From Oscillospiraceae bacterium (GTDB lineage: Bacteria; Bacillota; Clostridia; Oscillospirales; Ruminococcaceae), in NCBI GenBank assembly GCA_021200565.1, contig JAJQGJ010000002.1, positions 275,897-330,994 of the forward strand: DNA of 55,098 nt, written 5' to 3'. Under the pieces are notes generated by a model that was not told the origin of the DNA, searched no databases, and was given only the letters and a program-made list of their open reading frames with translations. The position numbers and the translations under genes are program-made. Positions 15,471 to 23,383 of this stretch are shown here, in pieces. Numbering within the stretch: position 1 is the stretch's first letter; every line of letters begins with the position of its first letter.

Positions 15471-16694
15471 TTATATGTTTGCCTTGAGATCGGAAATTGT
15501 CTTCTCCTTGTAGCTTTCAACTCCCGGCTGGTCAAATGGATTAACTCCCAGCATCTTCGCTGAAAGGCAGCATGTGAACATGAAGAAGTAGAAGAGCTCG
15601 CCGAACACGAATTCATCAAGACTCACAACATCTATTTCGAAGCACGGGAAGCGCTTTGAATGAGTTGCGAGAGTCGCCCTGTACGCCGCCTTGTTGACAT
15701 CGTTAAGAGTTTTGCCGTCAAGGTATTCAAATCCGTCGGGAATGTCGGTCAGATCAATTCTTCTGTCCTCGGAGCTGAGAACGTTCAGGAAAATCTCATA
15801 GAGAATCGGTTCTCCCTGCTGGATATACTGACCTATCGAGTGGAGGTCTTCTGTGAATGATCCGACAACAGGATATAAGCCCTTGCCGTCTTTGCCCTCC
15901 GATTCCGCAAAAAGCTGAGTCCACCATTTCGAGAACCGCTCGAGCGACGGCTCGAAGAACGAGAGCATCTCCATCTTGTAGCCATTTTCATAGAGATAAT
16001 TTCTTGCCGTTGCAAGCATGAGTGCCGGGTTATTCTCATCAGCTTTCTCCAAAGCTGTGCGCATAAAATTCGCACCGTTTATCATTTCCTGAATGTCAAG
16101 ACCTGCAATCGCAAGAGGCAGGAGCGAAACGAGAGTGAATGCCGAATACCTTCCACAGACATCCTCGGGGAAATCGACGAAGATGTAGCCGTTTTCCTGG
16201 GCAAGCTCATATAAATCGCTTCCCGGAGTTCCGGTGCAGATAATGTGGGAGTTATACTCCTCATCACCGTACTCTTCCCGCAGCCAGCTGCGGAGAACCC
16301 TGAACCAAAGCCCCGGCTCGAGGGTTTTGAAGTTCTTGGCAATTACGTTTACAAAAACTCTCTTTCCACGGATCCTCTCAAGAAGCCGGTTCATCTCTTT
16401 AGCAGAGTAGTTGAGCCCGACCCATTCAATCTGGGTTCCCGATTTGCTTCCCAAGCAGTCATACACAGCCCTTGCGGCTCTGTTTGAGCCACCGACGCCG
16501 ATTACTATGAGAACATCGGCATCCTGGCTGGTAACTCTGCCGAACCACTCGCAGGCTTCAAGCATATCCCGCTCTAATGGCATCAGCCAATCAAGAGAAT
16601 CCAGGGAGTCGAGATAATGAAGATTCTTCTTTGTGAGATCGCTTAGCTTTTCCTCACTAAGGAGTCCGGAATTATCGTGAAGTGTAAGTATCAT
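15471..16694 (-). CDS. pgi: Glucose-6-phosphate isomerase
   Basis: Phosphoglucose isomerase of the compact bacterial type, about 407 aa. Recognisable motifs: GVGGSNRAARA (sugar-phosphate loop), DLHSIGQYIQ (catalytic Glu/His region) and NPFDQPGVESYK near the C-terminus. It interconverts glucose-6-P and fructose-6-P, which fits the downstream NagA/NagB reactions. The ATG at 16694 overlaps the acyltransferase stop codon (ATGA) and has AAAGGAG upstream, so the longer upstream reading is rejected. Confidence 0.9.
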   Translation of the reverse strand: MILTLHDNSGLLSEEKLSDLTKKNLHYLDSLDSLDWLMPLERDMLEACEWFGRVTSQDADVLIVIGVGGSNRAARAVYDCLGSKSGTQIEWVGLNYSAKEMNRLLERIRGKRVFVNVIAKNFKTLEPGLWFRVLRSWLREEYGDEEYNSHIICTGTPGSDLYELAQENGYIFVDFPEDVCGRYSAFTLVSLLPLAIAGLDIQEMINGANFMRTALEKADENNPALMLATARNYLYENGYKMEMLSFFEPSLERFSKWWTQLFAESEGKDGKGLYPVVGSFTEDLHSIGQYIQQGEPILYEIFLNVLSSEDRRIDLTDIPDGFEYLDGKTLNDVNKAAYRATLATHSKRFPCFEIDVVSLDEFVFGELFYFFMFTCCLSAKMLGVNPFDQPGVESYKEKTISDLKANI

Positions 16695-17866
16695 GATTTT
16701 GCACTCTCCTTTGCTTTTTCCCAGAGAAGCTGATATTTCAGCATACATACGCCGTCACCATAGAGCTGCCAGTAGTTCCCGGGAGTTTCGAAATAGAGGG
16801 TGTTGCCTCTGTCCATGAACGCAGTTGACGGCATTTCAGAGAATAAGAGATGATGCCCACCGATTGTGAGCCCCTCTTTGTCTCCCACAAGAGTGCCAGA
16901 TTCAATCTCAGTTCTCACATGGTCGGGGGTGATTTTATATAGTGTGACGTTGTCGTCGGTGAATTTGACGTCGCCTAGAATGTATTTATATTCAAACTGC
17001 TGCTTCTGCCAGCGTGTCCAGTCACGGACGTTGTCAAAAGGCAGCTCATATGACTGCTCTGTGCTATGAAGGAAGGCATATTCGTCATACTCGCACTGCA
17101 TGCCGCACTCGCACCAGAGCTTGTTTCCTTCGGAATGAAGAGCCGAAACGCCGCCGCACTCGGGGCAGATGAACAGGTGGTTCTCAAGCCCCTCCGCAAG
17201 GCGCTCACCGGTGTATTTTTCCGGATTTGCTCTCTGGCGCTCATATGCGTCCTCATAAATGTCCCTGTCGACGAGCTTTGAAACCTCTTCGCTTGACATG
17301 CTCCTGAGCTCCTCCGGAGAATAGGTTCCGACAACGCCGGCTGTTATCTTGCCCTTGCGGACAGTTTTCGCCCATCTCGGCTCTGCGAAGTAGCCGCCGG
17401 TTATCTTCATTGTGATGAGTGTGCACTTGCTCTGCTTGATGAGCTTTCCGAGGGCAGGAGTTGTTGGCATGGTGACGCCGTCTGCGCTTCTGTGACCCTC
17501 CGGAAACAATAAAAGGCTGCTTCCGTTCCTTACTCGGCGAAGCATTTCCTTGACGGAGCCAATATCCGTCATGCCTTTCGCCCGGAAAACGGGATGTAGC
17601 AGCTTGAGTTCAATCTTTTTAAGAAAATTGCCACGGGTGAGGTGCTCGCTGGCAACTATGTACATGTGTCTGTGGACGACATTGTAGGCGATGAATAAAT
17701 CGCTTTCGGTGAGGTGGTTTGAAACTAAGATGAATGGCTCATCCGGCTTAAGAGGCTTCGAGGTAAACTCGCACTTGTTCTTTGCAATCAGGTGCAACAC
17801 GGGAGAAGCTATGGTGAAAATAGCCTTGTCCCGTTTTATACTGTTACTGTTGTCAGAGCTGCTCAT
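16691..17866 (-). CDS. PlsC-type acyltransferase with zinc-ribbon C-terminal region
   Basis: Lysophosphatidate acyltransferase domain in the N-terminal half, with the catalytic NHLTESD (NHx4D) and FPEGHRS motifs. After it comes a zinc-ribbon-like segment, CPECGG followed about 20 residues later by CECG, and a C-terminal beta-rich region of about 120 residues. The whole is about 391 aa, longer than PlsC alone. Predicted to acylate lysophospholipids or a related acceptor at the membrane. The ATG at 17866 is preferred over the upstream one because GGAAGG lies about 9 nt before it. First gene of the operon that continues with pgi; its metabolic link to the sugar genes is not obvious. Confidence 0.85.
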   Translation of the reverse strand: MSSSDNSNSIKRDKAIFTIASPVLHLIAKNKCEFTSKPLKPDEPFILVSNHLTESDLFIAYNVVHRHMYIVASEHLTRGNFLKKIELKLLHPVFRAKGMTDIGSVKEMLRRVRNGSSLLLFPEGHRSADGVTMPTTPALGKLIKQSKCTLITMKITGGYFAEPRWAKTVRKGKITAGVVGTYSPEELRSMSSEEVSKLVDRDIYEDAYERQRANPEKYTGERLAEGLENHLFICPECGGVSALHSEGNKLWCECGMQCEYDEYAFLHSTEQSYELPFDNVRDWTRWQKQQFEYKYILGDVKFTDDNVTLYKITPDHVRTEIESGTLVGDKEGLTIGGHHLLFSEMPSTAFMDRGNTLYFETPGNYWQLYGDGVCMLKYQLLWEKAKESAKS

Positions 17867-17961
17867 AATGGCATTCCTTCCATTCGCTTTGGTCGAAAAC
17901 CGACATCTGTCCCAGACTGCGCCCCATTTCAGGAAAACAGAGTACAAATCTGCACTATACT

Positions 17962-17990
17962 ATATTAAATCTGAAAACAGATTTTGTCAA
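17962..17990 (-). promoter_or_regulatory. Promoter of the plsC-pgi-ABC-nag operon
   Basis: Minus-strand TTGACA (17990-17985), 17-bp spacer, TAATAT (17967-17962). It is placed about 100 bp before the acyltransferase start codon. The spacer holds a small CTG/CAG-flanked inverted repeat (AAATCTG near 17967-17985). Confidence 0.75.
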
Positions 17991-18060
17991 GAGGTTGAGA
18001 TGGGAAATTTGAGGTTTTGTTGTGCGAAATGGGCGAATATCTGGTGAATCTTCACGCCAT

Positions 18061-18093
18061 AAAAATTCCCGGCACCACACATAGGTGCCGGGG
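18061..18093 (-). terminator. Terminator after the VWA surface-protein gene
   Basis: The stem CCCGGCACC/GGTGCCGGG (18068-18092) has the loop ACACATA. On the minus strand it is followed by a T-run (18061-18067 complement). It starts 21 bp behind the stop codon of the VWA gene. Its loop is the complement of the TATGTGT loop of the terminator at 9606-9651. Confidence 0.88.
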
Positions 18094-18113
18094 ATCAAAT
18101 CTATAAAAGGAGG

Positions 18114-21100
18114 TCAACATTCAGTTTCGGTGGAGCCTTCTTCAACCGGCTCCTCTATCGTGACTTCCTCGGTTGCCGATTCAACCGGGATAAGAGAGGC
18201 AATCGCCGATTCGATAGCGCTTGCATAGCCGTCGACTATCGACTGCGCCAATGCATTCAGCTTCCAGTTGACAGCTTCAATCGCCGCCGTCACATCGGAG
18301 AAGTTGGTGTAGTCGTCCGGGTTCATAGCTTCCGCTTTGGCAATAAGTGCGCTTATCGCCGAATAGTTGGCGGGGTTTGTGAGCCAGGTTGTCAGGATGT
18401 CCGAGCGTGTTGAATCCTTCTTGAATACAGCCGCCACGGAAACAGAGGCGCTGACAAGGAATCTGTATTCCGCTTCTGTTGAAACGAGAACTCCGTCAAG
18501 ATACCAGCCGGAGAAGCTGTAGCCCTCGTCGGCAGTGGCGGTTACCATTGCGAATTCGCCGACGGTGTAGGTGCCTCCTCCTGAAACCGTTCCGCCGTCG
18601 GAGGTTGTCACCTCGACAGTGTAGCTCTCAACCTGCGATGCAGTGAGGCTGATGCTCGGAGTGATCTCCGCATTATTCACAGTGAGCGGATACTCAGCTT
18701 CATTGACGCTCTCAAGGTTCTCGACTGTTCCGACCAGGGTTTCGCCTTCGGCGACTTCAACCTCGTAGTAGCTTACTACCTTTTCAACCTCGCCGCTGCT
18801 GATGCTGTATTCGGTTGCGGTGTAGGTCACCTCGCCGTCATCGGTTGCTGTCAGGTTGACTGTGTATTCCATGTCGGTTGGGAGAATCAGGACCTTCTGA
18901 CCGTCTGCATCGATATATGCTCCAACGCCGTCGTCAATCTCCTGAACAGTGTCGGAAATGATTTCAGCAACCAGGTTGCCGCTGTCGTCATAGGCTTCGA
19001 CATCAACAGGGCAGTTTATGTAAATCTTTCTGTAGGAGGAAGCTGTTGCAGCAGTCGTGGTGGTAGCCGTCGACTTTCCAGACTGGGATTCAAAGTAGCT
19101 CTGGCTCACAGTCGAATCGAGCCATGCAAGGCAAAGCTCGGGATAGTGGGCGTAGCTGACGCTGTCGATAGTTCCGCCATTGAAGTACAGGCTGACAACG
19201 CTGCCGATAAGCGACGGGAATGCCGAATTGAGCGCAAGCAGTATGCCGCCGACAGACGTGTCTCCTTCCGCTCCGCCCATAGCTTCAGCAGCGAACGCTA
19301 TAAGCTGATCCTGAAGCTGCAGATAATTGATTCTCCAGTTGCTGCTCGAATGACCATTTTTCAACGAATCGGAAATAGCGCTGACTATGTCGTCTAAGAC
19401 TGCAGTCTGGTTGCTGCTCTGGCTTATGAGCTCGTTTATAGGAGTTCCGGCGGAAGCGGCAGTCAGAATCGAAATATAGTTCGTCATCATGCTCTGCTTG
19501 TAGGTAGTCGCATAATTCGAGGTTGTTGCGTTTGAGGGGGTGTAGAGGGTTGTGCCGTATCTCTTGTAGCCTAAGTCGCTCGGGGCAACCTTCGGGACGA
19601 GGTCGGCGGGGTTGACGATGTTTATGATGCTCGAATATCTCGAGTTGCTCGAGTCGCTGTCAAGAGTGTTCAGCGGGCATTCGAAGCAGAAGGTGTAGAC
19701 GCCGTCTGCCGTCAGACCGTCAACATAGGTTTCAAGCGAATTGCCGGTAACGCTGTCGATAAGCTCAGCTCCGACTAAGTTCGAAGTCGCAGCAGCTCTG
19801 CTGAAGCCGCAGATCCAGATCTTGACACTGCTGAGCATGGTGTGAGTCTCGGCATATTCCTTGATTCCAGCAAGAACCTGGTTCGCAGCATACTGGAAGC
19901 CCTCGTGGGGAGCGTTGCTGGTGAAGTATGTAGTGTAGCTCGGGAGAAGTCGGAAGTTTCCTCCCCATTCTGCGCCATAGCCGCCGCCTCTTACTGCAAC
20001 CACAAGAAGAGTGCTCTCTTCGCCGCTCGGGGAGCTTATTGTCTTGCTGCCGATTGAGTAGCCGATTGTATCATACTGAGGCTCGGGATAGGAGGAGACA
20101 ATCTCCGAAAATCCCATCTGGAGCATCAAGTTAGTGGCATTCACGCCGTTTGTCGAGTCGTTGTCAGGGGCAAACGCCGCCATTGCGACTCTTATAGACA
20201 TCTGGGTCAGCGCATGCTGATAGGTGGTGTATGGACTGTTTGTGAACCACTCGTCTGTATAGCTGAAGCTGTAGCTCTCCCTCTGACCGGTTACAACCGA
20301 CTGATAGTAGAAGGTTCCCGAAGCAGTAAAGGGAGTGTAGGTGATTTCGCCGCTGATGTTGCCGAATTCGAATTCAAGATCATCTACACTTGTGACTTCG
20401 TGGAAGCAGCCATCGGTTGCGATGTCGCTCAGCAGCTTCTCGCCGAAGGTGAGGTTCTTTCCCGACAGGCTGTGGAAGAAGCCGAGGGTGTAGACGGTGT
20501 ACTTCTCCTTCAGTGTCTGGGCGGTGTTATAGGCATAGTTTGCGAGCTTATAGCCGCTGTAGTCGGAGCTGGTGTAGGGTCCAGTCGTAGATGACGAGCC
20601 GCCGACAGGAAGTCCGTCCGAACAGAGAATGATGTTTTTGATTGCAGAATCATTGTTGACCGCTGCGAGGAGATTTCCGGCAAGAGCCAGAGCGGCTCCG
20701 GTGTTGGTGTTTCCGCTCGCAGTCAAGCTGTTGATGCTGTTTTTAAGCGTTGTGAGATTCGATGTAAAGCTGCACACCGTTGTCGCCGAGCTGTTGAGCC
20801 GGATGATTGCGACATAGTTCGTGCCTTCGGCTTCAAGAACCGATTCGCAGAACTTGATTGCAGCCTGCTTCTGCACCGTAAGCGGCGTTCCGCTCATGCT
20901 GCCCGAGGTGTCAAGAATGAGCACACAGTATCTGACGATGTCCGAACTGGTGGCTGTGAGCATGATGCCCTCTTCGCTCGCAACGGCTATGCCGTTTTCG
21001 GCGGAGTAGTCCTCCAGAACATACGGCTCCGAATCGGGCTCCGATTCAAGAGCGAGGATTTCCTCTTCGGAAAGCTCGTCGTCTTCGCTGATTCCAGCGA

Positions 21101-21203
21101 CAGACAGTTCTCCTTCCAGCTCTGCCGCAAGTGATGCCAGAGGCAGAACCTCAAAAATCATCACAACCGCCAGAAGCAGGGATAAAATCTTTCTAAGCTT
21201 CAT
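18114..21203 (-). CDS. Secreted VWA / lipase-like / InlB-repeat protein
   Basis: A 1,029-aa exported protein. Residues 1-27 are a signal peptide ending near SLAAE, followed by an acidic linker. A von Willebrand A domain spans about 90-280 with the MIDAS motif D98-T-S100-G-S102. A central domain of about 350 residues has a nucleophile elbow GFSRAAA near residue 468, typical of lipase-class-3 or similar alpha/beta hydrolases. An InlB B-repeat (GGTVSGGGTY to GYSFSGWYLDG) lies at about 855-930. The acidic helical C-terminus has no LPxTG motif and ends in Cys. Likely an extracellular adhesin or hydrolase; ligand unknown. Single-gene unit with its own promoter and terminator. Confidence 0.82.
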   Translation of the reverse strand: MKLRKILSLLLAVVMIFEVLPLASLAAELEGELSVAGISEDDELSEEEILALESEPDSEPYVLEDYSAENGIAVASEEGIMLTATSSDIVRYCVLILDTSGSMSGTPLTVQKQAAIKFCESVLEAEGTNYVAIIRLNSSATTVCSFTSNLTTLKNSINSLTASGNTNTGAALALAGNLLAAVNNDSAIKNIILCSDGLPVGGSSSTTGPYTSSDYSGYKLANYAYNTAQTLKEKYTVYTLGFFHSLSGKNLTFGEKLLSDIATDGCFHEVTSVDDLEFEFGNISGEITYTPFTASGTFYYQSVVTGQRESYSFSYTDEWFTNSPYTTYQHALTQMSIRVAMAAFAPDNDSTNGVNATNLMLQMGFSEIVSSYPEPQYDTIGYSIGSKTISSPSGEESTLLVVAVRGGGYGAEWGGNFRLLPSYTTYFTSNAPHEGFQYAANQVLAGIKEYAETHTMLSSVKIWICGFSRAAATSNLVGAELIDSVTGNSLETYVDGLTADGVYTFCFECPLNTLDSDSSNSRYSSIINIVNPADLVPKVAPSDLGYKRYGTTLYTPSNATTSNYATTYKQSMMTNYISILTAASAGTPINELISQSSNQTAVLDDIVSAISDSLKNGHSSSNWRINYLQLQDQLIAFAAEAMGGAEGDTSVGGILLALNSAFPSLIGSVVSLYFNGGTIDSVSYAHYPELCLAWLDSTVSQSYFESQSGKSTATTTTAATASSYRKIYINCPVDVEAYDDSGNLVAEIISDTVQEIDDGVGAYIDADGQKVLILPTDMEYTVNLTATDDGEVTYTATEYSISSGEVEKVVSYYEVEVAEGETLVGTVENLESVNEAEYPLTVNNAEITPSISLTASQVESYTVEVTTSDGGTVSGGGTYTVGEFAMVTATADEGYSFSGWYLDGVLVSTEAEYRFLVSASVSVAAVFKKDSTRSDILTTWLTNPANYSAISALIAKAEAMNPDDYTNFSDVTAAIEAVNWKLNALAQSIVDGYASAIESAIASLIPVESATEEVTIEEPVEEGSTETEC

Positions 21204-21244
21204 ATAACTCTTCCTTCCGGTTTTATTTTTTCAAAACCGTCACA

Positions 21245-21273
21245 AGTTTATCACATAGAGGAGGAATTGTCAA
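21245..21273 (-). promoter_or_regulatory. Promoter of the VWA surface-protein gene
   Basis: Minus-strand TTGACA (21273-21268), 17-bp spacer, TAAACT (21250-21245). The leader is about 35 nt, with GGAAGGA before the ATG at 21203. No clear terminator for the upstream export operon is seen between 21274 and 21345. Confidence 0.75.
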
Positions 21274-21345
21274 TGGGTTTTTGTGAGCGGAGGAAACTTT
21301 TACTGAACGAAGGCAACCGTAGCCGACTTCAGCATGCTACTATCT

Positions 21346-21753
21346 TCACATCTCCTCCTCAAACCTCTCCAAGATGTAATCAAACAGCTTTTTGCCGGTT
21401 GACGTGAGGTCATCGCCGTCGGAGATATATCTATAGACATTGTCATCCGGGTCGACGAGTCTGTAATCGCCGTCGCCAAAGCTTTCTATGGCAATATAAG
21501 GCTTTGTCTTCCTGAAATACTTATGAAGATAGAGCGTCTGGGTTACCATGTCCGACTTCAGCTTTTGCCGGGAGTTCACTCCATACAGCTCAACCGATTC
21601 AAATCCCAGATAGCCATATTCAAGGAGATATTCTTCCAACTGAGAGCCAATTTTCACTCCCAGCTCCTTCTCAACCGCCCGAATATCCGATTTCCCAATA
21701 AGATTTTTTGTGAAATCCACATCTTTATTGTGGACGAACTCTTTTATATCCAC
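21346..21753 (-). CDS. SUKH (SMI1/KNR4) family immunity protein
   Basis: A 135-aa protein with the SUKH pattern: an N-terminal helix pair with VEKELGVKIGSQLEEYLLEYG, then GFESVELYGV, and YIAIESFGDGDYRLVDPDDN. SUKH proteins commonly neutralise nuclease toxins of polymorphic toxin systems. It lies 6 bp after the LHH-nuclease toxin gene, the classic toxin-immunity order. The start is GTG at 21753 with GAGGTG 9 nt upstream. Last gene of the export operon. Direct binding to the neighbouring toxin is inferred. Confidence 0.88.
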   Translation of the reverse strand: MDIKEFVHNKDVDFTKNLIGKSDIRAVEKELGVKIGSQLEEYLLEYGYLGFESVELYGVNSRQKLKSDMVTQTLYLHKYFRKTKPYIAIESFGDGDYRLVDPDDNVYRYISDGDDLTSTGKKLFDYILERFEEEM

Positions 21754-21759
21754 TCTGAA

Positions 21760-22818
21760 TTACACCTCGCTTCTTGCTTTCCAGTGTTCGCTTTTCTGTT
21801 TTGCATACTGGCTTACCTTGGAATCATCACTTCTCCAACTGTTTTCTTTTTTCAGATGAAGTATGGAATGTTTTCCGTCGCCATGCTCGCTATTCTCCGT
21901 GAGCTCCACAAAGGGACCGTCAAATTTCTGCCCCATGTGATGAAGCTCAATCCTCTCTCCGGTTTTCGAATCATAAGGAGACCTGCCTTTAGCCATAAGC
22001 TCACGGTTCGTCTTTCCGGATTTTTCATCAACATAGTCATAGTCAATGTCTTTCACAAGACAAGCTCTGCTGTTTACTTCAGCTTCGTGGAGATTTGCGC
22101 TTTTGTAGACTTCCGCCTGATCCATCGTGTCAATGTGGTTCACTATCGTGTCAGACCAGCCGGTTTCAACTGCTATCTGTGCTTTCTGACTGCCGCTGAG
22201 CCCCGATTCTGCACTGGCGGCTCCAACACTCCCTGCACTTCCTCCATGCTCTCCCACTGCCGCCGCACTGGATGCGCCGGAGTAGAGGGCTGCCTGGCTC
22301 TTGTCCATGAAGCTCATGTACTCTTCGAGGTCGTCGTTGCTGCTTGAGACCACACGTGAATAGGTGGTGAAGCCGTCCTGGATGCCGTTGGCAAGGGAAT
22401 CGAGGGTGGCAGACTGCTCTTCCCAAAGCTGAGAAAGGTTTCTTTTGTCCTCATTTGCCTTTTCGTAGGCGGCGGATGCTTCTGAATATTCCGCATCGGC
22501 TATCGCCATCGATTGCTGCGCCTTGAGCATCCTCTGCCTGGCGGCGCTGACGGTGTCTTCATCGTCCGAGCTGTTTGCCATCTGCTGTGCCGACATGTAT
22601 TCAGCCTCTGCGCTACGGCGAAGGCTTTCGGCATCCTCAAGCTTGCTGTAAGCCCGGTACGCCACTTCGTCAAGCTTTGAAGAGATTCTCGTGTACTGCT
22701 GCCTGCAGGTGTTATAGAGATTCAGACTTTCGTCCATCTGGCGGGTCATCTGCTCGCTGACGGTCGACAGCTGCTCAATATACTCAACTATCGCAGCCTT
22801 TTCGTATCTTAATTCCAT
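21760..22818 (-). CDS. Polymorphic toxin with LHH-type HNH/EndoVII nuclease domain
   Basis: A 352-aa protein. Residues 1-165 are long amphipathic helices rich in Ala, Glu and Ser, like LXG/WXG-type export regions. A Ser/Gly/Ala-rich linker follows at about 165-215. The C-terminal domain holds GRSPYDSKTG, then ELHHMGQ (the LHH motif) and HSILH, as in nucleases of the HNH/Endonuclease VII superfamily. Predicted cargo of the type VII-like exporter encoded upstream, acting as a DNase or RNase in target cells. The immunity gene follows at once. The pretoxin region is short compared with typical LXG toxins. Confidence 0.87.
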   Translation of the reverse strand: MELRYEKAAIVEYIEQLSTVSEQMTRQMDESLNLYNTCRQQYTRISSKLDEVAYRAYSKLEDAESLRRSAEAEYMSAQQMANSSDDEDTVSAARQRMLKAQQSMAIADAEYSEASAAYEKANEDKRNLSQLWEEQSATLDSLANGIQDGFTTYSRVVSSSNDDLEEYMSFMDKSQAALYSGASSAAAVGEHGGSAGSVGAASAESGLSGSQKAQIAVETGWSDTIVNHIDTMDQAEVYKSANLHEAEVNSRACLVKDIDYDYVDEKSGKTNRELMAKGRSPYDSKTGERIELHHMGQKFDGPFVELTENSEHGDGKHSILHLKKENSWRSDDSKVSQYAKQKSEHWKARSEV

Positions 22819-22824
22819 AAGCCG

Positions 22825-23094
22825 TTATCCCAGTGAAACTCTTGCCTGACCGACACGTGACATATATTCATTCATGTCGCTTATGATGGTTCTGACCTCG
22901 TGATAGGCGCTGTTGAACTCGCTGTTCATCGCCCTCACAGTTCTTGCAATCGCTTCGTAATCCTCGCCGAGAGCCGCTCTGAGGACGCTGTCGTTCGAGT
23001 CTATCTCGCTTATGAGCTTCTGGATTTCGTTGAGGTTTGCGACCATGTCGCTGCTGAGCTGTCTGCAGCCGGCTTCATTTACTATAAACTCCAT
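22825..23094 (-). CDS. Small helical export partner (WXG100/Lap-like)
   Basis: An 89-aa, all-helical protein without Trp and with no WxG motif. Size, helix-turn-helix layout and position directly before the toxin gene resemble the small alpha-helical partners that deliver LXG toxins to T7SSb (Lap proteins). The assignment rests on context, not on a recognised domain. Separated from the toxin gene by 6 bp and from the next small gene by 5 bp. Confidence 0.7.
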   Translation of the reverse strand: MEFIVNEAGCRQLSSDMVANLNEIQKLISEIDSNDSVLRAALGEDYEAIARTVRAMNSEFNSAYHEVRTIISDMNEYMSRVGQARVSLG

Positions 23095-23099
23095 TTCAC

Positions 23100-23369
23100 T
23101 TACCTCCCGAATACATTGGTTGCGCTGTCAACATAGCTCTTCGAAAGGATCAGTCTCTGGCAGGCGTCGTCGTTAAGAGGGACATTGGCTTTGATGTTCT
23201 CAAGGTTCTGAGCCATTCTTCTTGCAGCCTGGGCGCCGCTTTCCTGATCCATGCACTGCATGGCGAGGTTCAGCGCCTCCTCAAGGCTGTTGCAGAGCTC
23301 AATAATCTTTCTCGAATTCTCCTCAAGAAAGCTTGCGTATTGCTCCATTAGCTGGGTGTTTACGTTCAT
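23100..23369 (-). CDS. Second small helical export partner (WXG100/Lap-like)
   Basis: An 89-aa helical protein: an N-terminal helix EQYASFLEENSRKIIELCNSLEEALNLAMQ, broken by ESGAQAARR, then a second helix region. It has the same length as its neighbour but no obvious sequence identity to it. A paired targeting factor for the toxin is the most likely role; it may form a heterodimer with the 22825-23094 product. It lies 14 bp downstream of the FtsK/EssC-like ATPase gene. Confidence 0.7.
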   Translation of the reverse strand: MNVNTQLMEQYASFLEENSRKIIELCNSLEEALNLAMQCMDQESGAQAARRMAQNLENIKANVPLNDDACQRLILSKSYVDSATNVFGR

Positions 23370-23383
23370 AAAATTATCTCCTC

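Noticed and set aside
21523-22347. 274-aa plus-strand open frame across the toxin and immunity genes
   Set aside because: Antisense to two genes with recognisable domains; hydrophobic, Phe-rich translation typical of antisense frames. Considered as an antisense regulator but no promoter is seen.
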